Source: Candidatus Iainarchaeum sp. | GTDB lineage: Archaea; Micrarchaeota; Micrarchaeia; Anstonellales; Bilamarchaeaceae | DNA length: 36,611 nucleotides | Direction: 5' to 3' | Assembly: GCA_028713495.1 (NCBI GenBank) | Contig: JAQTOF010000003.1 | Coordinates: 1 to 36,611 of the forward strand | Shown: positions 17,110 to 24,916 of the stretch, piece after piece | Layout of the letters: each line of letters begins with the position of its first letter | Numbering within the stretch: the first letter of the stretch is position 1 | The notes under the pieces: model-generated | What the model was told of the DNA's origin: nothing | The model's database searches: none | What the model saw: the letters and a program-made list of their open reading frames with translations, nothing else | Translations under genes and position numbers: made by a program

Positions 17110-17998
17110 CAAGCCTGCTCTTAGCGGCTTCCAGCCTCGCCATTATGTCGCCGCCCTTGAGGAGCTTTTCCTTGGGCGCCTTTTCAGGCTTTGGCGCTTC
17201 CTTATCGGCCTTTGGGAGCTTTGGTCCTGCCAGGGTCTTCAGCTTCTCTGCAGGTTTCTCTTTCTCAACGGCCTTCTCAGGTGGTTTCGGTCTCTCTGGC
17301 GCAGGGCCGGACGCGATCCTGAAACCTGTATTGTCCAATATGACCGGATAGCTCTTGGATGAGTGCGGCACGCCCTTCATCTTTATCACTTCAAGGTAGC
17401 GTACCCGCTCTTTCTTCTGATCATCATACCTGAACGTGAGGTTTATCCAGCCGTCCGTGAAGCTTTCTATGCCGTACTCCGTGCCCGGCATGCCTTCTGC
17501 CATCTTGAGGTCCTCGGACACTATAAGCGTTGTCGTCCCCCATTTCCTCAGGTTCTCTATGAACTTCAGGAATCCCTTCCTCCGCTCGTCATCGCTCTTG
17601 AAGAAAAGCGCGATCGGCATGATGGAGTCTATCACGACTCTTTTCGTTCCGGTGGTGCTGATTATCTCCCCTATCGCACCGGACTGGTTTATTATCTGGT
17701 CCACTTCGTGTATAGGATAGTCAAGCAGCACGAACTTCCTGGCCTTCTCCAATGCTGCGAAGTCCCAGGAATAGCCGTTCATATGGAAAAAGAAATCGCC
17801 CCTGCTCTCTTCTATGGCTATGTAAAGGCCGGGCTCATCGGACTGCATCGCACCGTTGTGGATGAACTGCGCGGCCAGGGTGCTCTTGCCACCTCCGGTC
17901 GGTCCGCTCACGGTGACTATGGAGCCTTCAAGCAGGCCCCCGCCCAACACCTCGTCAAGGCCAGGGATGCCGCTCTTGATGAATTTCCTTTCCATCAT
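17093..17998 (-). CDS. KaiC/RAD55-family ATPase with K/P/E-rich C-terminal tail
   Basis: KSGIPGLDEVLGGGLLEGSIVTVSGPTGGGKSTLAAQFIHNGA, ...RVVIDSIMPIAL; RecA-fold Walker A/B. Confidence 0.92.
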   Translation of the reverse strand: MMERKFIKSGIPGLDEVLGGGLLEGSIVTVSGPTGGGKSTLAAQFIHNGAMQSDEPGLYIAIEESRGDFFFHMNGYSWDFAALEKARKFVLLDYPIHEVDQIINQSGAIGEIISTTGTKRVVIDSIMPIALFFKSDDERRKGFLKFIENLRKWGTTTLIVSEDLKMAEGMPGTEYGIESFTDGWINLTFRYDDQKKERVRYLEVIKMKGVPHSSKSYPVILDNTGFRIASGPAPERPKPPEKAVEKEKPAEKLKTLAGPKLPKADKEAPKPEKAPKEKLLKGGDIMARLEAAKSRLAKKTK

Positions 17999-18486
17999 TT
18001 CTCACCTTTTTTCATTATCTTCTTGCCCATCTCGGCCCTTGTCTTCAGGTTGTCCTGAAGCCTGGCCAGCTCGTCAGGCTTTGAGAGCTTCGTGAGTATG
18101 TACCTCTTGTATTCAGCTGTTATGGCAGACATGGTCCCGAGCAGGGTATGCGCCTCCGCCAGCGGCATCTTTATCTCGTCAGGCCTCAGTATCTCCACTG
18201 TGTACGGGCTGTGGGCCATGCATATGGCAGCCAGGTTGGCGAAATCCTTGGTGAGCACCTTCAATGCTATGGAGCTGGACCAATTCTTGCCCTCCTCCCC
18301 GCCGATAGGCTCGTCTATCTCGCCCACGGCGAAAACCACGCCAGGGCGTTGTATCACGCTGTTTATGAATCCTGTACCCAGCTCCTGCACCAGCTCCTTG
18401 GTCTTGGCATGGATGTCGAAGTAAAGCATGGCGAGCACTCCGCCGTTGGCTATGGTATCCTTTGTGAGCTTCTCCACGTCGTTCAT
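17995..18486 (-). CDS. Conserved hypothetical, co-transcribed with the KaiC-like ATPase
   Basis: 163-aa ORF with ATGA overlap to the KaiC-like gene. Confidence 0.8.
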   Translation of the reverse strand: MNDVEKLTKDTIANGGVLAMLYFDIHAKTKELVQELGTGFINSVIQRPGVVFAVGEIDEPIGGEEGKNWSSSIALKVLTKDFANLAAICMAHSPYTVEILRPDEIKMPLAEAHTLLGTMSAITAEYKRYILTKLSKPDELARLQDNLKTRAEMGKKIMKKGEK

Positions 18487-18540
18487 ATCCCTGATTTACT
18501 CCTTACTGATTTAAAAACTGTAACCAGCAGATAACAACAC

Positions 18541-19410
18541 ATGAACAAACTATTCCTTATCGTCTTGGCTTTCGGGTTTTTCCTGGCAGGCTGCGCATCA
18601 CAGCAGGCTACGCCTCAGTCCCAGCAGCCATCGGCTCCACCCGCGCAATATCTCTGCCCGGACGGAGTGAACGTGGTCGCCAACCTGGCATCATGCCCGC
18701 CATATGACAAGGAGTACGAAGAATGCCTCGACATGAGCGCCACATCAGACTACGGTTCCAGCGACAGGGACGCATGTTTCTACAGCCTCGCCCTCGAAAG
18801 GGAGAACATAAGCCTCTGCAAGAAAGTCACGAGCAGCGATTCGTATTATGACGAATACACCCAGAGCAACTGCGGCGCGCAGCTGGCGCTGGCTTTCAGC
18901 GACCCGACCATGTGCGAGCAGCTCGGCATCATCGGCAAGTACGACTGCTATTCAGAGCTGGCCAGCCAGCTTGAGGATGCATCGATGTGCGACTTCATCA
19001 ATTCCACGCAGAAGAAAGATGATTGTCTCTATGACTATCTCTATGGGAATTCGTATTACATAGAGGACTGGAGCTTCTGCGAGAAATTCTCGGAGCAGTC
19101 CAGCAACAAGGACTACTGCTATTATGAGGCAGCCACCAACACCTATGACGTCACCTACTGCGATAAAATCGAAGGCAAAGGTGGGCTCTACTACGGCTAC
19201 TCCATGTCCGGGTGCTATGCCGCCATAGCGACGATGGAAGAGGACCCTACCATCTGCTCACAACTGGATACGACTCCGCTGAAAGACGAGTGCTACTACG
19301 ACTATGCGACAAGCTACCCATACGACGATAGCGTCTGCAACAGCATCGTGGACAGCAACAAGAAATCCAGCTGCATCCGCTACACTAACGACACATATGA
19401 CTATTATTGA
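18541..19410 (+). CDS. Lipoprotein with repeated Cys modules
   Basis: MNKLFLIVLAFGFFLAGCASQQ lipobox, then repeated C(x)nI...(K)DxCxY/F..A modules. Confidence 0.85.
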   Translation: MNKLFLIVLAFGFFLAGCASQQATPQSQQPSAPPAQYLCPDGVNVVANLASCPPYDKEYEECLDMSATSDYGSSDRDACFYSLALERENISLCKKVTSSDSYYDEYTQSNCGAQLALAFSDPTMCEQLGIIGKYDCYSELASQLEDASMCDFINSTQKKDDCLYDYLYGNSYYIEDWSFCEKFSEQSSNKDYCYYEAATNTYDVTYCDKIEGKGGLYYGYSMSGCYAAIATMEEDPTICSQLDTTPLKDECYYDYATSYPYDDSVCNSIVDSNKKSSCIRYTNDTYDYY

Positions 19411-19477
19411 GGCCCGCTGGCATCCGCCAGCGGAATTTTAAACTCTTACAGCCATTCTTTCCTATGAGGTGCTAATC

Positions 19478-20359
19478 ATGCCATTCCAGAAACCATACCA
19501 GAGGGGCCGTGGGCGGGACCGCTCAGACGATCGCGGCGAGCGCGGCGAGAAGCGGGCTCGGTTCATGAAGAGGTCCAGGGAGACAGTCATGAACGCTCTC
19601 AGGAGCAGGGATATGCTCCTGGCCAGCGTCACAAAATCCATAGACGACCTGGACAAGATAATAAACCTCCTCGGCGAGAGGCTCGAGGACTGGTACGGCA
19701 TCTATCTGCCAGAGCTGAAAGCTGAAGACAAGCTCCAATACTGCAACGCGGCCCTTGTGATCGACAAGGAGAACCTTGATGAGAAAGCGCTCGCATCAGT
19801 GCTCGGCCAGAAGAAAGCCTCCGAGCTCGTAACCGCGCTGCCGGCGAGCCTTGGCGCCAAATTATCACAGAAAGACCATTCGGAATGCCTGTCGCTAGCC
19901 AGGATGATCATATCGATGGAGAAGCTGAGGAAAGACTACGAGGGCTACCAGCAGGAACTGGCCAAAGAGCTCTGCCCGAACATGACCGAAGTGGGCGGTG
20001 CTGACATCGCAGCCAAGCTCGTCTCGCATGTCGGCTCTTTGAACCGGCTCGCGTTCCTTCCGGCCAGCGCGATACAGGTGCTGGGTGCTGAGAAGGCGCT
20101 GTTCAAGCACCTGAAGAATAGGAGGATCCCTCCACCGAAGCACGGCATAATATTCCAGCATGCGAAGATATCGGCATCCCCGAAGGCCGTCCGCGGCAAG
20201 ATTGCCAGGGCCCTGGCCAACAAGCTCTGCCTGGCCGCAAAGGCCGACGCATTCAGCAAGAGGCCCATAGGAGCCGGGCTGAAGAAGGACTTCGAGGATC
20301 GCTATGCGCAGATAATGCAGGAATATGAGCGGGAGAAGACCAAGGCGAAAACCGCATGA
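19478..20359 (+). CDS. Nop5 (Nop56/58-like) C/D RNP core protein
   Basis: Nop domain: LCPNMTEVGGADIAAKLVSHVGSLNRLAFLPASAIQVLGAEKALFKHLKNRRIPPPKHGIIFQHAKISASPKAVRGKIARALANKLCLAAKADAF. Start ATG 19478. Confidence 0.95.
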   Translation: MPFQKPYQRGRGRDRSDDRGERGEKRARFMKRSRETVMNALRSRDMLLASVTKSIDDLDKIINLLGERLEDWYGIYLPELKAEDKLQYCNAALVIDKENLDEKALASVLGQKKASELVTALPASLGAKLSQKDHSECLSLARMIISMEKLRKDYEGYQQELAKELCPNMTEVGGADIAAKLVSHVGSLNRLAFLPASAIQVLGAEKALFKHLKNRRIPPPKHGIIFQHAKISASPKAVRGKIARALANKLCLAAKADAFSKRPIGAGLKKDFEDRYAQIMQEYEREKTKAKTA

Positions 20360-20979
20360 AGCTGCTCGTGTTCTCAGACCTGCACGAGGAGGAGGCAGCG
20401 CTGGAATCGCTCCGGCGCATCGCCCCTGATTTCGACCATGTCCTCATCTGCGGCGATATCTCGCGCTCGGTCTCATTCGCAGAGGATGTGCTCAAGGCAT
20501 TCCCGAAGGCTTTCATAATCCCTGGAAACTGGGACAGCGAACCGGTCAACAAGCTTCTGGCTTCGTCACGGCAATGGGTCCACGGCAAGCGCGTGAAGCT
20601 CGGCACCCACAACATCGTGGGCTTCGGTTATTCTGCCCCGACGCCGTTCGGCACGTTCGGGGAGATGAGTGAGGAGAAGATCCATGATGGCATGGCGAAG
20701 CTGAAGATGGACGGCCGCAGCCTGCTCATGCTGCATTCCCCTCCGAAAGGGCATTTCGACGAGGGCATGCTGGGAAGGCACATCGGCAGCGAGTCCATAC
20801 TCAAAACGATAAAAGACAAGAAGCCGCTGGCCGCGTTCTTCGGCCATGCGCATGAGCATGAAGGCACAGAGGAGTTCGGCCCAACAACATTGGTGAAGCT
20901 GCCGGCAGCCAACAACATGCGCGCCTGCTCTGTGTCGCTAACAGATAAAAAACTAGACGTGGAGTTTATACCATTATGA
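20356..20979 (+). CDS. Calcineurin-like metallophosphoesterase
   Basis: MKLLVFSDLHEEEAALESL...LICGDIS...IPGNWDSEPV...LLMLHSPP...FFGHAHEHEG; metallophosphoesterase motifs. Confidence 0.92.
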   Translation: MKLLVFSDLHEEEAALESLRRIAPDFDHVLICGDISRSVSFAEDVLKAFPKAFIIPGNWDSEPVNKLLASSRQWVHGKRVKLGTHNIVGFGYSAPTPFGTFGEMSEEKIHDGMAKLKMDGRSLLMLHSPPKGHFDEGMLGRHIGSESILKTIKDKKPLAAFFGHAHEHEGTEEFGPTTLVKLPAANNMRACSVSLTDKKLDVEFIPL

Positions 20980-21365
20980 TAAGGATACGGACGGTCGGGC
21001 CATCCGAGATGGACACCGCCAAGGACCTCATACGCGCGGTCTTCCCTGACGCCATGGTGCAGGTCAGCGACGAGGACACGGTGCTCATCGCAGAGGAGGA
21101 CGGCAAGGCAGTCGGCTTCGCCCATATAATCGAGTTTGACGACCGCATATTCCTTCAGGGCATTGGAGTCGATTCATCCATCCGTGGCCAGGGCGTCGGT
21201 ACATTGCTGCTCGAGCAGGTGCTATACATGTTCGAGGACGCCGACAGGCCGATATACCTGAAGGTCAAGGTGATGAATCCTGTCATAGACCTTTATGCGC
21301 GCTATGGTTTCTTCCTGCAGAAATTCGGGGACGCGCACGTGCTTGTCAAAAAGCCCAATAGTTAA
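20976..21365 (+). CDS. GNAT-family N-acetyltransferase
   Basis: IFLQGIGVDSSIRGQGVGTLLLEQVLYMF...NPVIDLYARYGFFLQ; GNAT RGQGVG motif. Confidence 0.9.
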   Translation: MIRIRTVGPSEMDTAKDLIRAVFPDAMVQVSDEDTVLIAEEDGKAVGFAHIIEFDDRIFLQGIGVDSSIRGQGVGTLLLEQVLYMFEDADRPIYLKVKVMNPVIDLYARYGFFLQKFGDAHVLVKKPNS

Positions 21366-21396
21366 ATATTCTGCTACTCAGATGGAGTAAAGTTTC

Positions 21397-21469
21397 GGGG
21401 AGATGAGCTAACCTGGTATGCTGTAAGCTTTGGGAGCTTGTTGTCTGAGTTCAAATCTCAGTCTCCCCA
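21397..21469 (+). tRNA. tRNA-Pro(TGG)
   Basis: 73 nt; acceptor GGGGAGA/TCTCCCC, anticodon loop TTTGGGA, T-arm CTGAGTTCAAATCTCAG; no intron. Confidence 0.93.
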
Positions 21470-21480
21470 TAATAATTCAA

Positions 21481-21912
21481 ATGGTGGGATGGGTGAATAA
21501 ACTTTCTGAAAACATATTGCTTCTCTCTTCCATGATGCTGTATCCTTTTTTGGCAGTGCTGATCTTCTCGGCCACATACTTCATGGGCATGGTGCCGCTT
21601 TCGTTTGATGCCTTCATCCAGCCGTATACCGGAAAGTTCGCTTTGCCCTGCATCGTGCTGACCATCCTTGCCGTGGTTGAATTGCCGGTCTATTACTTCC
21701 TCATATATTCGAGGTACAAGAAAGACCTTGCATACCGGGCCAGTCCAGGGGCCGAAACGGTTGTGCTCTACTTCCCGACCGTGATCGGGGCATTCGGCTT
21801 CGTCATCGGGTTCCTCAACCGCGATCCATGGATCGCGCTGCCGTTCATATCGCTCGGGTTCGCTGTTTCAGCATGTGCTTTCTTTACAACCCGTGGTATC
21901 GAACCCGAGTGA
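21481..21912 (+). CDS. Small integral membrane protein
   Basis: MVGWVNKLSENILLLSSMMLYPFLAVLIFSATYFMG..., about four hydrophobic segments. Start moved to 21481 because the listed start lies inside the tRNA. Confidence 0.7.
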   Translation: MVGWVNKLSENILLLSSMMLYPFLAVLIFSATYFMGMVPLSFDAFIQPYTGKFALPCIVLTILAVVELPVYYFLIYSRYKKDLAYRASPGAETVVLYFPTVIGAFGFVIGFLNRDPWIALPFISLGFAVSACAFFTTRGIEPE

Positions 21913-21925
21913 AATCCACGAATCC

Positions 21926-21933
21926 TTTATATA
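21926..21933 (+). promoter_or_regulatory. TATA box for the helical-repeat gene (leaderless start at 21955)
   Basis: CCTTTATATAC with ATG 21955 about 25 nt downstream of the box centre. Confidence 0.6.
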
Positions 21934-21954
21934 CTTATCGTGGAAAAACACCTC

Positions 21955-23157
21955 ATGGCAACCAGTAACAGACGCGTCAGGTCTCCCAGCCTGGCCTTTA
22001 CACCAGAAGAACCCTTGGAGGCCGAACCCTCTCCCATAGAACGGCCCGATAAGAAGAAGGACAAGAAGAACGACCGGAAAAGAACAGTCCAATTGCTGCT
22101 TAAGCCGGACCGCCACAGTTTCTCCCATCTGGCCAAGATACTCACCAGCGGCGAAAGGGTGGCGATGCTCAACGCGGTGGACCGGCTCAGGGGCCGTTCG
22201 CGCATCCTGGTGGAGCTCGCGTGCTTCTCCAGTTTCCAGTTCGTCAGGCTCGCTGCAGTGGCCAACCTCACCCGCGATATAGAGGAGCTGATAGACGTGG
22301 CCAAATACTGCCACTACGGAGACACGCGCGCATCTGCAGTGGACGAGCTCTCCTGCGAATCCAAGGCGCTGATCGAGGTCGCCTGCTCATCCCTATTCTC
22401 CGATACCCGGGTGGAAGCGGTCACTATCCTGAAAGATCCGCAGGCCCTGGCAGATGTGGCATCCAGATCTCCAAACAAGGACTCCAGGACAGCGGCGCTG
22501 GAACGCATCTCGCAGAACAAACCCGCCCTCAAGAAAGTGGCTGAGGAGACTGCGTACAAAAGCTCCAGGCTCGGGGCCATATCCACCCTTTCTTCTGACC
22601 CGGACTCGCTTTCCTCGCTTGCGCTTTCCAAGAACCCAGAGGTCAATAAACTGGCGGCATCCAAGCTCGCTTCCTTCGTTGAGGAGCTTGATGACCCGGA
22701 GGCCATCGTCCAGGTGGCGAAGCTTTCTTCGAACGAGGATGCCAGATACATCGCGGTCGGCAGGCTCTCAAGGGATCCCTGGTCCCTACGCGTCGTCGTC
22801 ATGGAATCCCAGTACACGGATGCACGTTCAACAGCCATGATGCTGCTCTCCGATATGGTCTCAGACCTGGATGATGCCGACATTCTGGCAGACGTGGCCA
22901 TATCATCGCCATATCCGGACTGCCGTTCCACAGCCATAGACCGCCTTGTCGGCCAGAGCGCAGCCTTGCTTTCCGTGGCGTCGAAATCCAAGTTCAAGGA
23001 TTCCCGCGACCTTGCATTGCAGAAGCTCAAGAACGACGTCGCTACCCTGAAAAGCGTTTCCAGGCTGTCCAAATATTCCGACACCAGGAAGAAGGCGCAC
23101 AGCATGGTCGCCAAGCCCGAAGTATTCGAGGCGGAATTGGGCAGGATACTCGGCTGA
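21955..23157 (+). CDS. HEAT/ARM-like helical repeat protein
   Basis: Repeating ~24-28 aa unit LxxVAxxSxxxDxRxxAxxxL (e.g. LIEVACSSLFSDTRVEAVTIL, LADVASRSPNKDSRTAALERI, LADVAISSPYPDCRSTAIDRL, LLSVASKSKFKDSRDLALQKL). Confidence 0.82.
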   Translation: MATSNRRVRSPSLAFTPEEPLEAEPSPIERPDKKKDKKNDRKRTVQLLLKPDRHSFSHLAKILTSGERVAMLNAVDRLRGRSRILVELACFSSFQFVRLAAVANLTRDIEELIDVAKYCHYGDTRASAVDELSCESKALIEVACSSLFSDTRVEAVTILKDPQALADVASRSPNKDSRTAALERISQNKPALKKVAEETAYKSSRLGAISTLSSDPDSLSSLALSKNPEVNKLAASKLASFVEELDDPEAIVQVAKLSSNEDARYIAVGRLSRDPWSLRVVVMESQYTDARSTAMMLLSDMVSDLDDADILADVAISSPYPDCRSTAIDRLVGQSAALLSVASKSKFKDSRDLALQKLKNDVATLKSVSRLSKYSDTRKKAHSMVAKPEVFEAELGRILG

Positions 23158-23192
23158 TTATTTTTTAAACTCTTTTATATAATTTATACCAC

Positions 23193-23855
23193 ATGTATAA
23201 AGATAGCGGCAGTCCAGGTCCTTGCAAAAGCGATCCAGCTCTCATGAGGCTTAGCGACCCAGCCACGAGGCGCAGCGACCCTAATATCGCCAGGCGTACC
23301 AGTACATGGCATCCTGCATTAGACGGGCTCACAGCCGGGATGGACGATATCAAATCGAATCTCATCAGCAGCAACCCTCCTGATCGCGCGACAGCTGCCT
23401 GGGATGCACGAATCGTTGCAGAGCGGGGCGAAGACATCTCCTCTATACTGTCCCATCTTTCTCTTGCCTTTCGTAAGGATAACGGGTCGTCAACCAGACA
23501 ACACGTCATTGATGCGGTGATGTTCCATACCAGAGCCGGTCGGGACCCGAGTTCTGCGATGTCCGTGGTGTCCTCCTGCCTGCAGAGCGAAAACCTGCAG
23601 CTGAGGCACAGCGCCATAATGGCCCTTGCATATTACGCTGATCATGATGGCGACATAGCCCTGTATGTGAAGCTCCTGGTAAGCCGGCTTTCTGATATGG
23701 CGCAGATCAATCGTGATGCCGCTGTGCATGCCCTGAGCTCATATGCGGCCCAAGGCAAACCACAGGCCCACGAGGTCTTCAAGCAGGTTGACAACCTGGC
23801 GGCAGAAGGCGCGCAGGAACTCAGACAGACGTGCCTGGAGTCGCTGAGGAGCTAG
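23193..23855 (+). CDS. HEAT-repeat-like helical protein
   Basis: LSLAFRKDNGSSTRQHVIDAVMFHTRAG...LQSENLQLRHSAIMALAYYADHDGD...QINRDAAVHALSSYAAQGKPQ; TATA-like tttatataa just upstream. Confidence 0.7.
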   Translation: MYKDSGSPGPCKSDPALMRLSDPATRRSDPNIARRTSTWHPALDGLTAGMDDIKSNLISSNPPDRATAAWDARIVAERGEDISSILSHLSLAFRKDNGSSTRQHVIDAVMFHTRAGRDPSSAMSVVSSCLQSENLQLRHSAIMALAYYADHDGDIALYVKLLVSRLSDMAQINRDAAVHALSSYAAQGKPQAHEVFKQVDNLAAEGAQELRQTCLESLRS

Positions 23856-23860
23856 GAAAA

Positions 23861-24445
23861 TCAGTATGGGTATTCCCCCTGCCTGATGAGCCCCTTCTCG
23901 GCCAGGTCGGGAAGCCGCTGCCGCAGGTCGTTCAGGAACCTTTCGAACGTTTTGGCATACATCTTCGCGAAGCCGAGATTGGCGCATTTGGACGGCTCTG
24001 TGCCGTAGAAAATGCTAACAACCGGGCCCTTGCCGCGGCGCAATTCGTAGCCGGGATGGTATGTTATCATCTTTATCTCATTGAACGGTATGAATTCGCT
24101 GCTGCCGAAACGGCGCTTCGTGGTTATTCCATTTTCATCCATGACGTACTCGGAGTAGTTGGTTATGAACGAGCGCAGGAGCCATGCGCCTGCGCCGATC
24201 GCGAGGAGCAGGAAGACGAACAAACTGCCGAAGCAGACATAGAGCGACCATTCCGGGTGGCCCATGCCTGCCAGGTACGGCTGGCTCGCTGCCATCAGCA
24301 ACACACTGACCATGAAGGCGCCCATGATAAGGAATCCGGTTCCGGCCAGGCTGTACAGTATGCCTCCGCCCAAACCAGCGATGTGGCTTGCGGTGTATCT
24401 GGTTTCGGCCGTGCCTTGGTCCGCGGCGCTCTCTGTTCCGTCCAT
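23861..24445 (-). CDS. Membrane protein with PH-like (bPH) domain
   Basis: Two TM segments followed by YVMDENGITTKRRFGSSEFIPFNEIKMITYHPGYELRRGKGPVVSIFYGTE, bPH2-like. Confidence 0.7.
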   Translation of the reverse strand: MDGTESAADQGTAETRYTASHIAGLGGGILYSLAGTGFLIMGAFMVSVLLMAASQPYLAGMGHPEWSLYVCFGSLFVFLLLAIGAGAWLLRSFITNYSEYVMDENGITTKRRFGSSEFIPFNEIKMITYHPGYELRRGKGPVVSIFYGTEPSKCANLGFAKMYAKTFERFLNDLRQRLPDLAEKGLIRQGEYPY

Positions 24446-24593
24446 GCGGTGATTGCAGCTGTGGCGTTTATATTAATTATCTAAGATGTAAAGCCGAATG
24501 ATCCAAAGCCCCGATGAACGGACTAAATTACCCAAGCTAGTGAGGGGCGGCGGGGACTGGTCTTATCTTTAATGGAGATAAAAATTAGAAAAA

Positions 24594-24713
24594 AGCCCCC
24601 GGAGGGAATTGAACCCCCGACCTACTCCTTTCCCGACCCCCGCAAAGGGAGGTTAAAAAGGAACCGTAGGTCCCTTTTACGAGAGAGTCGCTCTACCGCT
24701 GAGCTACGGAGGC
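24594..24713 (-). tRNA. tRNA-Thr(CGT) with ~48-nt intron at 37/38
   Basis: Acceptor GCCTCCG/CGGGGGC, anticodon stem ACTCT/GGAGT, loop CTCGTA^A. The central BHB helix CTCG/CGGG (one T.G) fits. Intron about 24630-24677. Confidence 0.9.
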
Positions 24714-24750
24714 GATTCATCGAAAACGCCGAATCGCTTTGAATAATATA

Positions 24751-24862
24751 TGCGGTCGCCGGGATTTGAACCCGGGTTATAGGCTTGGAAGGCATACTCT
24801 CGTCAGATATGTTCTCCATACCTAAAGACAATCTAAGTCCTACCAGGCTAGACTACAACCGC
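24751..24862 (-). tRNA. tRNA-Gly(TCC) with 39-nt noncanonical intron at 29/30
   Basis: Acceptor GCGGTTG/CGACCGC. Exon1 24862-24833, intron 24832-24794, exon2 24793-24751. Joining gives stem TAGGC/GCCTA and loop CTTCCAA; mature 73 nt. Confidence 0.93.
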
Positions 24863-24916
24863 ATGACTATAACTAGGTTTTAGCGGAAATGGTTATAAAT
24901 CCTCTAAGTGGCGCGC

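Noticed and set aside
17363-18058. 231-aa ORF antisense to the KaiC-like gene pair
   Set aside because: The opposite strand has a strong RecA-fold match; no recognisable motif here.
22221-22840. Alternative frames with Arg/Pro-rich peptides inside the repeat gene
   Set aside because: Out-of-frame readings of the repeat; no start signals.
22314-23114. 266-aa Ser/Ala-rich ORF antisense to the helical-repeat gene
   Set aside because: Mirror of repeat codon structure; the plus-strand frame has the periodic repeat.
23831-24484. 217-aa ORF antisense to the PH-like membrane protein
   Set aside because: No motif; the minus-strand frame has plausible TM segments and domain.
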